Positions 29,032 through 38,471 are shown, counted from the first letter of the stretch. The stretch: DNA of 64,000 nucleotides from Ectopseudomonas composti (GCF_001567565.1 NZ_LSSW01000024.1:124001-188000), one strand, 5' to 3'. Made by a program: numbers and translations. The notes: a model not told the origin generated them from the letters alone.

Positions 29032-30041
29032 CAGGGCGTTTCCTCGAGACTCGCCAGGATCGGCGCGCACTCCAGCAGTCCCTGCTCCAACCGCAGCCAG
29101 CCTGATTCGTCCGCCGGCAGACCGAAACGCAGGCTGTCCAACTCGGCGAACAGCCGCACCAGGATGCCACGCCGCGCCAGCAGCTCGGCGCAGGGCACGG
29201 CGCGACGGGTGCAGCAGAACTGGAACAGCGACGAGCCCCCGGTCGACGGCAGGCCACAATCACGCAGCAGCGCCGTCAGGCGCTCGCCGTCGGCCAGCAG
29301 GCGTTCACGCTGACGACGCTGCCCCTCGCCATCGACCAGCAGGCTATGCGCCACGCTGCGCGCCGGGCCGCTGACTGCCCAGGGGCCGAGCAGCACTTGC
29401 AGCTCATCCAGCAGCGCCTGGGCGGCCAGGACGAAGCCCAGACGCAGGCCGGCCAGGCCGAAGAACTTGCCGAACGAGCGCAGCACGATCAGCCCCGGCA
29501 TGTCGCTGTAGGCGGCCAGGCTGTGCTCCGGCGTGCAATCCATGAAAGCTTCGTCGACCACCAGCCAGCCGCCCCGCTCGGCCAGTTCATCGTGCCAGTC
29601 GAGCAGACGGGCCGGTTCGATCAGGCGCCCAGTCGGGTTGTTCGGGTTGACCAGCAGCAGCACGTCCAACTGCGGCAGCGCGCGATGCACCGAACCTTCG
29701 CTGAGCTTGGTGACACGGTGGCCTTCGCGACGCCAGGCGGCAGCGTGCTCGGCGTAGGTCGGCGCGATGATGCCCACGCTGGCGTCGCGGCGCAGACGCG
29801 GCAAGGCCTGGATCGCTGCCTGCGAGCCGGCGACCGGCAGCAGATTGACGGCGCCATAGTAGTCGCGCGCGGCCTGTTCCAGCCCATCGTCCGCTTCGGG
29901 CAGGCGTGCCCAGGCCGAAGCCGGGACGGCCGGCAGATCCCAACCGTAGGGCGCCACCCCGGTGGACAGATCCAGCCAGTCTTCCAGGGGGATGCCATAG
30001 CGCTGCGCAGCGGCGCGCAGTCGACCTCCATGCTCAAGCAA
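29031..30041 (-). CDS. cobD: Threonine-phosphate decarboxylase (PLP aminotransferase fold)
   Basis: 336 residues, class I/II aminotransferase fold. The PLP lysine lies in [15 protein letters not shown], and NPNNPTG is the family signature. Makes (R)-1-amino-2-propanol phosphate, the linker of the nucleotide loop (CobC in Pseudomonas denitrificans naming). The best start is a TTG at 30041, eight bases inside the end of cbiB, with GGGAGG six bases ahead. The ATG at 30031 is in another frame. Confidence 0.92.
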   Translation of the reverse strand: MLEHGGRLRAAAQRYGIPLEDWLDLSTGVAPYGWDLPAVPASAWARLPEADDGLEQAARDYYGAVNLLPVAGSQAAIQALPRLRRDASVGIIAPTYAEHAAAWRREGHRVTKLSEGSVHRALPQLDVLLLVNPNNPTGRLIEPARLLDWHDELAERGGWLVVDEAFMDCTPEHSLAAYSDMPGLIVLRSFGKFFGLAGLRLGFVLAAQALLDELQVLLGPWAVSGPARSVAHSLLVDGEGQRRQRERLLADGERLTALLRDCGLPSTGGSSLFQFCCTRRAVPCAELLARRGILVRLFAELDSLRFGLPADESGWLRLEQGLLECAPILASLEETP

Positions 30042-30942
30042 CCCAGACCTCCCATAGGATCAGGCACACCAGCCACAAGCCAACGCCTGCGACGACTCGA
30101 TTCATCGCCCGCTCGATATCCCGCGCACGCGGCGCCGGCCCCTCGCCCAACTGCGGGCGCTCATGCCGCTCGCCGTGATACTCCGCCGCACCGCCCAGGC
30201 TCACGCCGAGGCTGCCTGCACCAGAGGCCATCACCGGGCCAGCATTGGGACTGTCCCACAACGGGGCCTGCTTGCGCCAGCAGCGCAGGGCCAGGGCGGT
30301 GCGTCCGAGCAGTGCATAGGTGAGCGCCACCAGGCGTGCAGGAATGTAATTGAGCACGTCATCGATCTTCGCCGCGGCCCAGCCAAAACGCTCGAAGCGG
30401 TCGTTGCGATAACCCCACATGGCATCGAGGGTATTGCTCAGGCGATACAGAACCACGCCCGGCGCGCCAGCGACGATGAACCAGAACAAGGCGGCGAACA
30501 CCGCATCGGAACCATTCTCCAGCACCGATTCGGTACCGGCGCGGGCCACGGCCGTGGCGTCCAGTTCGGCGGTGTTACGGCTGACCATCCAGCCGACGCG
30601 CTCACGCGCCAGGGCCAGATCGCCCAGGCGCAACGCCTGCGCCACCGGTTGCGCATGTTCGTACAGGCTGCGCAGGCCAAGGGCGAAGTACAGGGCCAGG
30701 ATCTCCACCGCCCAGCCCAGTGAGCTGACCTGCGTCAGCAACCAGGTGATCAAGGTCAGCGGCAGCACCGCCAGACACCAGGCCGTGACACCGTGGCTGC
30801 GCCAACCGCCGCCGGCAGGATTGAAGCGCTGCTCCAGGCGCTCGGCCAGACGCCCGAAAGCCACCAGCGGGTGCGCGCGCCGGGGCTCACCCAGCGCGGC
30901 GTCCAGCGCCACGCCGGCGCAGGTGATCAGCGCCAGGCTCAT
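30034..30942 (-). CDS. cbiB: Adenosylcobinamide-phosphate synthase
   Basis: 302 residues with four to five membrane helices. The family motifs [11 protein letters not shown] and [14 protein letters not shown] are present, together with [19 protein letters not shown]. It attaches aminopropanol (phosphate) to cobyric acid in the inner membrane (also called CobD). Starts three bases after the bluB stop; overlaps the next gene by eight bases. Confidence 0.95.
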   Translation of the reverse strand: MSLALITCAGVALDAALGEPRRAHPLVAFGRLAERLEQRFNPAGGGWRSHGVTAWCLAVLPLTLITWLLTQVSSLGWAVEILALYFALGLRSLYEHAQPVAQALRLGDLALARERVGWMVSRNTAELDATAVARAGTESVLENGSDAVFAALFWFIVAGAPGVVLYRLSNTLDAMWGYRNDRFERFGWAAAKIDDVLNYIPARLVALTYALLGRTALALRCWRKQAPLWDSPNAGPVMASGAGSLGVSLGGAAEYHGERHERPQLGEGPAPRARDIERAMNRVVAGVGLWLVCLILWEVWVA

Positions 30943-30945
30943 CGT

Positions 30946-31599
30946 TCAGTCACCCTGTATTCCCCATCGATTCTCGAACAGCAACTCGGCCAGAGGCCGC
31001 GGCTTGGCCCAGCCCTCTTCCACCAGCATCGGTTTTTCGTAAAAGGCATGCACCGGCCCCAGACACAGCAGCGCCACCGGCTTGCTGCCGGCCGGCATCC
31101 CCAGCAGCTCGGCGAGTGCCTCGGGGTCGAACAGCGAGACCCAGCCAAGCCCCAGCCCTTCGGCCCGCGCGGCCAGCCAGAGATTCTGAATGGCACAGGC
31201 GACCGAGGCCATATCCATTTCCGGCAAGGTGCGTCGTCCGAAGACATGCGCTTCACGCCCGTCCATCAGCGCCACCGCCAGCAGTTCGGCGCAATCGCGG
31301 ATACCTTCGACCTTGAGCCGCATGAATTCATCCGAACGCTCGCCCAGGGCTTCGGCGGTGCGTACCCGCTCGGCCTCCACCAGCGCATGGGCCGCCTCGC
31401 GCAACGGCCGATCGCTGATACGCAGGAAACGCCAGGGCTGCATCAGGCCGACGCTGGGCGCGTGGTGCGCCGCTTCGAGCAGGCGCGCCAGCACCTCGGG
31501 CGGCACCTGGCCACCGGCGAAGTGGCGCATGTCACGGCGCTCGGCGATGGCGCGGTACACCGCAGCGCGCTCCTCAAGACTGAAGGCGTGGTCGGTCAC
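30946..31599 (-). CDS. bluB: 5,6-dimethylbenzimidazole synthase
   Basis: 217 residues, flavin-destructase branch of the nitroreductase fold. RRDMRHF near the N-terminus, APSVGLMQPW and the GLGWVSLFDP region are BluB signatures. It cleaves reduced FMN with oxygen to give dimethylbenzimidazole, showing that the lower ligand is made aerobically. Starts at a GTG that overlaps the cobB stop (GTGA), so tightly coupled. Confidence 0.94.
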   Translation of the reverse strand: MTDHAFSLEERAAVYRAIAERRDMRHFAGGQVPPEVLARLLEAAHHAPSVGLMQPWRFLRISDRPLREAAHALVEAERVRTAEALGERSDEFMRLKVEGIRDCAELLAVALMDGREAHVFGRRTLPEMDMASVACAIQNLWLAARAEGLGLGWVSLFDPEALAELLGMPAGSKPVALLCLGPVHAFYEKPMLVEEGWAKPRPLAELLFENRWGIQGD

Positions 31600-32888
31600 G
31601 GACGCAACAGCGCAGCGGCTGCCTCCGGGTTGGACGGTAAGTAGAAGTGGATATAGCTGGCGGTGAGTCGACCCAGGCGGTACACCGCCTCGGCCACTGG
31701 CTTGCCATTCGGGCAGCGGCCGAGCGCCAGGGGCTGCAATGGACTTTCCAGCCGCGAGTGGTGGTAACTGTGGCCGCGCAGCTCACCCTCCGGCAACGTC
31801 ACCTCCTGCAGGGCCAGAGCCGTCAGGCGGGCCTGCAATGCCGCGCTGCCGCTGAGCAGACCGAGCATGCGCCCACTGGCGCCCTGTTTGTCGCGCAGCT
31901 CATCGAGCAGGTAGAGCATGCCGCCACATTCGGCGAGCAGCGGCTTGCCGGCCCGGTGATGGACACGAATCGCGTCAGCCATAGCCTGATTGCCCTCCAG
32001 CTCGGACAGGTACAGCTCGGGATAACCGCCCGGCAGATAAAGGCTGTCCACGTCGGGCAACGTGCTGTCGCTCAATGGCGAGAAGAAATGCAGCTCGGCC
32101 CCGAGGGCGTGCAGCAGGTCGAGGTTGGCCTGATAAAGAAAGGCGAACGCCGCGTCACGCGCCACGCCGATACGAACTCCGGCCAGCAGCTCAGGTGGCT
32201 GCTCAATCACCGGCGCGGTAAAACTCACTGCCGGCGGCAGGTCGACGTCGGCAGTAGCTGCCAGCGCATCGGCAGCGGCATCCAGGCGCGCGTCCAGATC
32301 AGCCAGCTCGTCTGCCTGCACCAGGCCCAGGTGACGGCTGGGCAGCTCCACCGCAGCGCTACGCGGTAAGGCGCCGAACCAGCGAATGCTGGGCGGCAAT
32401 GCATCGCGCAGGATGTCGCCATGACGGGTGCTGGCCACGCGGTTGCCGAGCACGCCGGCAAAAGGCAGGTCTGGCTGGAAGGTGGCCAGGCCATGGGCCA
32501 GCGCACCGAAGGTCTGCGCCATTGCTGCGCCATCGATCACCGCCAGCACCGGCACGCCGAAACGACGCGCCAGATCGGCCGCCGAGGGCTTGCCATCGAA
32601 CAGCCCCATCACCCCTTCGATGAGAATCAGATCGGCCTCGCCTGCGGCCTGCCACAACAGTCGACGGCTCTCGCCCTCACCGACCATGGCCAGATCGAGC
32701 TGGTACACCGGCGCGCCACTGGCACGGGCATGGATCATCGGATCGAGAAAATCCGGACCGCACTTGAATACCCGCACTCGCCGCCCCTGGCGCGTATGCA
32801 GGCGCGCCAGGGCGGCAGTCACGGTGGTCTTGCCCTGGCCGGAAGCCGGGGCGGCAATCAACAGTGCCGGGCAGTGACGTGCAGCCAT
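31596..32888 (-). CDS. cobB: Cobyrinic acid a,c-diamide synthase
   Basis: 430 residues. P-loop SGQGKTT near 15-21, DLAMVGEG and EGVMGLFDG in the synthase domain, and the amidotransferase Cys in AECGGMLYL with the later HSYHHSRLE. Amidates the a and c side chains of (hydrogeno)cobyrinic acid. The ATG overlaps the cobO stop region (shared base at 32888). Confidence 0.95.
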   Translation of the reverse strand: MAARHCPALLIAAPASGQGKTTVTAALARLHTRQGRRVRVFKCGPDFLDPMIHARASGAPVYQLDLAMVGEGESRRLLWQAAGEADLILIEGVMGLFDGKPSAADLARRFGVPVLAVIDGAAMAQTFGALAHGLATFQPDLPFAGVLGNRVASTRHGDILRDALPPSIRWFGALPRSAAVELPSRHLGLVQADELADLDARLDAAADALAATADVDLPPAVSFTAPVIEQPPELLAGVRIGVARDAAFAFLYQANLDLLHALGAELHFFSPLSDSTLPDVDSLYLPGGYPELYLSELEGNQAMADAIRVHHRAGKPLLAECGGMLYLLDELRDKQGASGRMLGLLSGSAALQARLTALALQEVTLPEGELRGHSYHHSRLESPLQPLALGRCPNGKPVAEAVYRLGRLTASYIHFYLPSNPEAAAALLRP

Positions 32889-33499
32889 CAGAATTCGACG
32901 CCCTTCTGAGCCTTAACCCCGGACTTGAAGGCATGTTTGACTAGGTTCATCTCGGTGACCGTATCGGCCGCCTCGATCATCCCCGGCAAGGCGCCACGGC
33001 CCGTCACCACCACGTGCTGCAGCAGCGGCCGGGCCTCGATATCGGCCAGCACCGCGTCCAGTTCGAGGTAGCCATGCTTGAGGGCGATGTTCAGCTCGTC
33101 CAGCACGACCAGGCCGACGGACTCGTCGCTGAGCAGGCGCCGAGCCACAGCCCAGGCTTCCTGCGCCTTGGCGATATCACGCTGACGATCCTGGGTTTCC
33201 CAGGTAAAGCCCTCGCCCATGACGTGGTAGCTGACCTCTTCGGGAAAGCGCCTGAAGAAGGTTTCCTCACCGGTGCTGGCAGCGCCCTTGATGAACTGCA
33301 CCACGCCGACCCGGAGGCCATGACCGAGGGCGCGCGCGACCATGCCGAAGGCGCTGCTGCTCTTGCCCTTGCCATTACCGCTGTGCACCAGCAGCAGGCC
33401 GTATTCGTCCTGAGCCTGGGCGATCTTCTCGTCGATCAGGGCTTTCTTGCGCTGCATGCGCGCCTTGTGGCGGGCATCGCGTTCGCTGGACTCGTTCAT
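32888..33499 (-). CDS. cobO: Cob(I)yrinic acid a,c-diamide adenosyltransferase
   Basis: 203 residues. P-loop HSGNGKGKSSSAFG at about 40-53 and the VVLDELNIAL motif are diagnostic of the CobA/CobO/BtuR type. It adds the 5'-deoxyadenosyl group to cob(I)alamin or its precursors using ATP. The start MNESSERDA has AGGAG nine bases ahead. First gene of the operon, about 200 bases after the cobalamin riboswitch. Confidence 0.96.
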   Translation of the reverse strand: MNESSERDARHKARMQRKKALIDEKIAQAQDEYGLLLVHSGNGKGKSSSAFGMVARALGHGLRVGVVQFIKGAASTGEETFFRRFPEEVSYHVMGEGFTWETQDRQRDIAKAQEAWAVARRLLSDESVGLVVLDELNIALKHGYLELDAVLADIEARPLLQHVVVTGRGALPGMIEAADTVTEMNLVKHAFKSGVKAQKGVEF

Positions 33500-33700
33500 G
33501 CTGTGCTCCTGTACATCAGGCACCCGCGTCTGCTGTTGGTTAAACAGCATGAGCGGCGATGAGAAAGCAGGTCGCGATGATCCGCACGTTCTCACCCAGG
33601 CGCCAATGGCTGGTCAGGCGAGCGGAAGACAGGAAACACCAACACCCCGGGAAACCGGAGCGTCGGCCGGACAACGCCCTCCGCGATGCCGTGAAATTGC

Positions 33701-33890
33701 GACAGGCCGGTCTCCGGGCTCGTGAGTGAACCCAAAGGCTCGACACCGCGCCTTCCCGTGCAGAGCACAGTGGCGTTGCAGACTGCGTGAGCGGTGTTTG
33801 ACTCACCTACCGTTGCGGGGGCAGCGCCGGCATTCGGACCGGCTTCCCTGTTTCACCCCTCATGCGCGATTGACGGCAACTCGGGGCACC
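33701..33890 (-). ncRNA. Adenosylcobalamin riboswitch
   Basis: On the minus strand the segment shows GGTGCC at 33890-33885, then GGGAAGCCGGT, GCCCCCGCAACGG, and the B12 box GAGCCCGGAGACCGGCCTG (33721-33703). These are the conserved blocks of the cobalamin aptamer in the right order. It precedes cobO in the same orientation and should reduce expression of the whole cob operon when adenosylcobalamin is abundant. No intrinsic terminator was obvious in the 200-base leader, so control may be at ribosome access. Confidence 0.93.
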
Positions 33891-33947
33891 TGAAGCAAGG
33901 CGCGCAGGGTAGAGGCTGGCAGCCCTGCGCGTCAACGCCGAGACCGC

Positions 33948-34268
33948 TCAATGCCTGGGCGTGAAGCCCGCCGGCTTGGTGGCCAGCCACTCGACGAAGG
34001 TACGCAGACGCTCATCACCCAGCAGCGCGTCGCGGCTGTTGTAGATCAGCGCCAGCTCCTTTTCGCTGAACAGCCGGTGAATCTGGTTATGGCAGGCGCG
34101 ACAGACCCAGAGCGTGGCCGTGATGCGCGCATGACGAGCGAAGCGTTTCTGCACGTAGGCCTTGTCGTGCAGTGCTTTGGGAATCAAATGATGACGCGTC
34201 AGCGCAACCGGCCGTGCGCACAGCTCGCAAGCCTCGGGCTGAGGCGGCAGGCGAATGGGCTCGGCCAT
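33948..34268 (-). CDS. Small HNH endonuclease-type protein
   Basis: 106 residues. CELC and CRAC pairs form a zinc knuckle around the core RHHLIPKALH and NQIHRLFSEKELA, an HNH arrangement. It has no fused domain. Function unknown; small stand-alone HNH proteins are widespread in pseudomonads. Only six bases separate its ATG from the stop of the following lipoprotein gene upstream, so they may be co-transcribed. Confidence 0.85.
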   Translation of the reverse strand: MAEPIRLPPQPEACELCARPVALTRHHLIPKALHDKAYVQKRFARHARITATLWVCRACHNQIHRLFSEKELALIYNSRDALLGDERLRTFVEWLATKPAGFTPRH

Positions 34269-34274
34269 GACAGG

Positions 34275-34799
34275 TCAGGGATTGCGGGCAAGCTCGGGTG
34301 TGATCACACGCTTGGCATCGAGGTAGACACGCTGCCAGTAGACGTTGTCGAGACTGTCCAGACGCACCGTACCGCCCGTGGACGGCGCATGTACGAAACG
34401 CCCCTCGCCGACGTAGATACCGGCGTGACTGACAGCGCGCCCGCCATTGGTGGCGAAGAACACCAGATCACCGCTTTGCAGCGCATCGCGGCGAACATCC
34501 GGAGTGCGCATCGCACTCAGCTCGCGGGTCGAGCGCGGCAGGCGGATACCCGCAGCATCGCGGTATACATAGCCGATCAGACCACTGCAGTCGAAGCCAC
34601 CCTCAGGCGTGTTGCCGCCATAGCGATAAGGCGTGCCGACCAACCCCAGCGCGCGAAACAACACATCATCAGTACCGCCCTGATAGGCGGAAGAAGACAC
34701 CGGAGGAATATAGGTCGGCTGAGGAGAAGGTGCGCGGCTGCTACAGGCGCTCAGCAGCAGCACGAGAGAAATGAGGGCAACACGGGTCGTGACGGGCAT
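34275..34799 (-). CDS. NlpC/P60 (C40) lipoprotein endopeptidase
   Basis: 174 residues. Lipoprotein signal with LSAC (Cys19). The catalytic Cys71 lies in FDCSGL, the His in VSHAGIYVG, and a third polar residue follows in FVHAPS. Predicted to cut peptide cross-links or stems in peptidoglycan from the outer or inner membrane. It is a paralogue of the next gene (34884-35510) and shares its C-terminal YW-R-YL-AKRV pattern. Confidence 0.92.
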   Translation of the reverse strand: MPVTTRVALISLVLLLSACSSRAPSPQPTYIPPVSSSAYQGGTDDVLFRALGLVGTPYRYGGNTPEGGFDCSGLIGYVYRDAAGIRLPRSTRELSAMRTPDVRRDALQSGDLVFFATNGGRAVSHAGIYVGEGRFVHAPSTGGTVRLDSLDNVYWQRVYLDAKRVITPELARNP

Positions 34800-34883
34800 A
34801 AGCGAGGCGATCCAGAGCCTGAATGCGCTCTACTCTGCCGATTCACGACGAACGGCGCAACCCTTGGGTTACGCCGTGACCCA

Positions 34884-35510
34884 TCAGTTGTGGCGCTTGG
34901 CGGCGACCTGCTCTTCCACCGGAGCCAGTGCCAGGACGCGCTTGGCCTGCAGGTAACTGCGGTTCCAGTAGCTGTCGTCCAGGCTGTCGATACGCACACC
35001 ACCGCTGCGGCTGCTGCTGGAGTGGATGAACTGGTCATCGCCCAGGTAGATGCCGGCATGGCTGACGCGACCACGGCCACGGTCGTTGAACAGAATCAGA
35101 TCACCCGGCTCCAGATCGGCGCGCGCCACCTTGGGCGCGTCCAGCTTGATCAACTCACGGGTCGAACGCGGCAGTTCGAGACCAACTTCCTTGCGGAACA
35201 GGTAACCCACGAAACCGCTGCAATCGAAACCAGACTGCACCGAAGTGCCGCCATAGCGATAACGCGTACCGATCAGCGAACGCCCGAGGTCGAGCAGACT
35301 GTCAGCCAGCTGCGGCATTTCGTAGGGTTTGTCGTCGGTCAGCGCGGCGATTTCATCGTCGGCAGGCTCAGGCTCGACCTGCTGGGAGAGCGGACGAGCA
35401 ACTGGCTCGACCGCGGCTTCGCTGATCTGCGGTTGCGGCGCGTGGCCGGCGCAGGCAGCGAGAAAGGCTGTGAGTGCAAGAGGCACGAGGGGTGCGAAGC
35501 GTCTTAGCAT
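34884..35510 (-). CDS. NlpC/P60 (C40) lipoprotein endopeptidase, longer paralogue
   Basis: 208 residues. Lipobox LAAC (Cys20), a Pro/Glu-rich linker to about residue 65, and the NlpC/P60 domain with Cys97 in FDCSGF and His in VSHAGIYLG. The domain is closely similar to the neighbour at 34275-34799, pointing to tandem duplication, with the linker added here. Start at 35510 gives a clean signal peptide; ribosome-binding site is weak. Confidence 0.9.
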   Translation of the reverse strand: MLRRFAPLVPLALTAFLAACAGHAPQPQISEAAVEPVARPLSQQVEPEPADDEIAALTDDKPYEMPQLADSLLDLGRSLIGTRYRYGGTSVQSGFDCSGFVGYLFRKEVGLELPRSTRELIKLDAPKVARADLEPGDLILFNDRGRGRVSHAGIYLGDDQFIHSSSSRSGGVRIDSLDDSYWNRSYLQAKRVLALAPVEEQVAAKRHN

Positions 35511-35659
35511 GGGCACGACCGTGTCGATTGAATTTACAAGCTGGCGAATATGCCCGCTATAAGGCTCATTTGCAAATTCTATCGTTATAAATGTGACCCA
35601 GTAGTTTCGCCACACCATCTAAAGCGCCCGACCATTCGCACGGCCGGGCAACTCAGGCG

Positions 35660-36874
35660 CTAGCCGAGAATCTCGCTCAGCGGGATAAAGCGCAGCATAT
35701 CCCCCTCGGCCAGCGTGCTGCCTTCCATCACCTCGGCCAGCCCTTCGGCCCAGGCGGCGCTACGCAGCACACCTGAACTCTGATTGGCGTAGGGCACCAC
35801 CCGCCCCCGCTCTAGGCGTGCCCGCAGGTACTCGCGACGCATGCCCGGCTTGCGCCAGACAAAACCTGCCGGCACCGCGAAACCCAGGGGTTCGACACGC
35901 TGCACGCCCAGGCGGCGCAGCATGTAAGGACGCGCCAGCAGGCCGAAGGTAACCAGTGTCGAGGCCGGGTTGCCCGGCAAGCCAATGACCGGAACGCCCT
36001 GGTAATGACCGAACGTCAGTGGTTTGCCGGGCTTGATCGCCAGCTTCCACAGCGCCAGCTCGCCGGCCTCGCGCAGGGTCATGCCAAGAAAATCTGCCTC
36101 ACCGACAGAAACACCCCCCGTGGAGAGAATCAGGTCGACCTCGCCCAGGCCGCCCAGCGCCTCGCGGGTGAGCTGCAGGTCATCGGGAAGGATGCCTGCA
36201 TCGACCACGCTGCAACCCAGCCGCTGCAACCAGGCGATCAGCAGGCGTCGATTGCTGTTGTAGATCTGGCCCGGCCCCAAGGCCTGCCCTGGCTCGACCA
36301 GCTCATCCCCGGTGGACAGCACGGCGACGCGCAGGCGCCGACGCACCGACAAGTGCGCAGCGCCGAGAGAGGCCGCCAGCCCCAGTTCGATAGGCCCCAG
36401 ACGCGTGCCTGCCGGCAGCACGCAATCGCCGATGCGAGTTTCCTGACCTTGAGCACGGACGTTCTGAGCGACCTTCATCTGCTGGCAAAAATGCACGTGC
36501 CCCGCTTCATCGACTTCGACGTTTTCCTGCATTTCCACGGTGTCGGCGCCCTCAGGCAGCGGCGCTCCAGTGAAAATGCGCGCACAGGTTCCTGGCTCCA
36601 GGGACGCAGGCGCAGTGCCGGCCTGAATCCGTTGACTGACCGGCAACGGCTGGTCGTTCCAGTCGGCCAGCCGCAGGGCATATCCGTCCATGGCGCTGTT
36701 GGCCCAGGGCGGCAGATCCAGCGCTGCGATCAGCGGCTCGGCCAGCACCCGACCATCAGCCTCGGCCAGCGCAACCTGCTCGACCTGCTCGATCGGCGCC
36801 GCCTCTGCCAGCGCCAGCAGGCGTTCCAGCGCTGCTTCCATTGGCAACAGGCCGGGGTGATCGCAACCACTCAT
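35660..36874 (-). CDS. moeA: Molybdopterin molybdenumtransferase
   Basis: 404 residues. Segments ANSAMDGYA, STGGVSVGE and GLPGNPAST are MoeA signatures. It inserts molybdate into adenylated molybdopterin. The start at 36874 (MSGCDHPGLLP) overlaps the moaB stop as ATGA. Works with MoaB and with MobA encoded divergently. Confidence 0.95.
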   Translation of the reverse strand: MSGCDHPGLLPMEAALERLLALAEAAPIEQVEQVALAEADGRVLAEPLIAALDLPPWANSAMDGYALRLADWNDQPLPVSQRIQAGTAPASLEPGTCARIFTGAPLPEGADTVEMQENVEVDEAGHVHFCQQMKVAQNVRAQGQETRIGDCVLPAGTRLGPIELGLAASLGAAHLSVRRRLRVAVLSTGDELVEPGQALGPGQIYNSNRRLLIAWLQRLGCSVVDAGILPDDLQLTREALGGLGEVDLILSTGGVSVGEADFLGMTLREAGELALWKLAIKPGKPLTFGHYQGVPVIGLPGNPASTLVTFGLLARPYMLRRLGVQRVEPLGFAVPAGFVWRKPGMRREYLRARLERGRVVPYANQSSGVLRSAAWAEGLAEVMEGSTLAEGDMLRFIPLSEILG

Positions 36875-37410
36875 CCACGGGTCTCGCAGGCAGCAATCTG
36901 TTTCAGGTGCGGGACGAAGTTGCAGGGACGGTGCCGCGCATCCAGCTGCTCGCCGAGAATGCCGTCCCAGGCGGTGCGGCAGGCGTTGGTCGACCCCGGC
37001 AGGCAGCACACCAGGGTGCCATTGGCCAGACCGGCCAGCGCGCGCGACTGAATGGTGGAGGTGCCGATATCGGCAACGGATATCTGCCGGAACAGCTCAC
37101 CGAAGCCGTCGACCTGTTTGTCCAGCAAGCAGGCGACCGCTTCCGGCGTGCTGTCACGGCCGGTGAAGCCGGTGCCGCCCGTGATCACCACGACCTGCAC
37201 CTGGTCCTCGGCGATCCAGGTCGCTACCTGGGCGCGGATCTTGTACAGGTCGTCCTTGAGCAGCACGCGAGCGGCCAGCTGGTGGCCGGCGGCAGTCAGG
37301 CGATCAACCAGCAGTTGCCCCGAGGTATCGTTCTCCAGGGTACGCGTGTCGCTGACGGTGAGCACGGCGATGTTCAGCGGCACGAAAACCGCTTCGGCCT
37401 TGTGGTTCAT
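36871..37410 (-). CDS. moaB: Molybdenum cofactor biosynthesis protein B
   Basis: 179 residues, MogA/MoaB fold. TGGTGFTGRDSTPEA holds the molybdopterin-binding loop, and LPGSTNA is near the C-terminus. Expected to adenylylate molybdopterin or assist that step. Start chosen at MNHKAEAVF; an ATG nine bases earlier (MPA) is also possible. Overlaps moeA by four bases. Confidence 0.93.
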   Translation of the reverse strand: MNHKAEAVFVPLNIAVLTVSDTRTLENDTSGQLLVDRLTAAGHQLAARVLLKDDLYKIRAQVATWIAEDQVQVVVITGGTGFTGRDSTPEAVACLLDKQVDGFGELFRQISVADIGTSTIQSRALAGLANGTLVCCLPGSTNACRTAWDGILGEQLDARHRPCNFVPHLKQIAACETRG

Positions 37411-37478
37411 GGCAGGCATCCAATTAGTAGACAATGGGCGCTGTTATATCACACAGCCTGCCCTCGGAGACTGCCTGC

Positions 37479-38069
37479 ATGCCCGCTTCCAAAGCCCTTC
37501 CCAGCTGCTCGGTACTACTGCTTTCCGGCGGCCGCGGCCAGCGCATGGGCGGCCACGACAAGGGTTTGCTGGAATGGCAAGGCCGCCCACTGATCGCCTG
37601 GTTGCATGATCTGACCAGACCAATGAGCGACGACCTGATCATTTCCTGCAACCGCAACAATGAACGCTATGCGCCTTATGCCGATCAGCTGGTCGCCGAC
37701 GAGGATGAAGACTTCCAGGGGCCGCTGGCCGGCATTCGCGCCGGCATGGCCGCAGCACGCCACGAACAGATGCTGGTATTGCCGTGTGACGCCCCGCTGG
37801 TCGATCGCGCACTGATCGAGTCGCTACTGGCGCAATCAGGCAGCCAACCGGTAGTGATTCGCCAGGGTAATTACTGGCAACCGCTGTTCTGCCTGCTCCC
37901 CACACGACTGAAGGACGACCTGGAGCAGGCCTGGCAATCCGGCGAGCGCAGCCCACAACGCTGGTTCGGCAAACTGTCCCCCATCGCCGTCGAGTGCCCG
38001 GCGGGCGACGCCCGACTGGCCAATTTCAATACACCGGAAACACTGACGGCTCATCCATTGCCTGGCTGA
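37479..38069 (+). CDS. mobA: Molybdenum cofactor guanylyltransferase
   Basis: 196 residues. The nucleotide-binding start [17 protein letters not shown] (about 14-30) is diagnostic. MobA transfers GMP from GTP to molybdenum cofactor to make the bis-MGD form used by DMSO-reductase-type enzymes. Divergent from moaB with a 68-base gap that must hold both promoters. CTCGGAGA precedes the start. Confidence 0.94.
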   Translation: MPASKALPSCSVLLLSGGRGQRMGGHDKGLLEWQGRPLIAWLHDLTRPMSDDLIISCNRNNERYAPYADQLVADEDEDFQGPLAGIRAGMAAARHEQMLVLPCDAPLVDRALIESLLAQSGSQPVVIRQGNYWQPLFCLLPTRLKDDLEQAWQSGERSPQRWFGKLSPIAVECPAGDARLANFNTPETLTAHPLPG

Positions 38070-38156
38070 AACACATCTGCCTCGGCGGAACTCATGTGAC
38101 AGTTTTACGTCTGAGCCAGGGTATAGCATCCCTTTTAGTACCCAAGGAGACAGACC

Positions 38157-38378
38157 ATGAACAAACGGATCATCCCCGCCCTGCTTATGACGATCGGCTT
38201 CGCTGTACTGGCCGGCTGCTCCACGCCGTCGGTGATCACGCTGAATGACGGGCGTGAGATCCAGACCGTCGACAAGCCCAACTTCGATGAAGAATCCGGC
38301 TTCTACGAATTCGAGCAGCTCGACGGCAAGCGCGCCACGATCAACAAGGATCAGGTGCAGACGGTCAAGGAGCTCTGA
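38157..38378 (+). CDS. YgdI/YgdR-family small lipoprotein
   Basis: 73 residues. Lipobox LAGC with Cys21, then a short SH3-like domain (SVITLNDGREIQTVDKP) typical of the YgdI/YgdR (DUF903) family. Anchored in an envelope membrane; function unknown. Strong AAGGAGA ribosome-binding site. Confidence 0.92.
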   Translation: MNKRIIPALLMTIGFAVLAGCSTPSVITLNDGREIQTVDKPNFDEESGFYEFEQLDGKRATINKDQVQTVKEL

Positions 38379-38471
38379 ACAAGGGCACGTGAGGCGCTAC
38401 TGAAAGATGCCGGGAACCCAAACCGGCTGACGACTGGATGCTCAGCTCGAAGATTTTTTCAGGCTAACCCC

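Noticed and set aside
27622..29313. Long open frame on the plus strand opposite cobQ (563 codons)
   Set aside because: High GC leaves long stop-free antisense frames; the sequence is Arg/His/Gln-rich with no domain, and cobQ on the other strand is certain.
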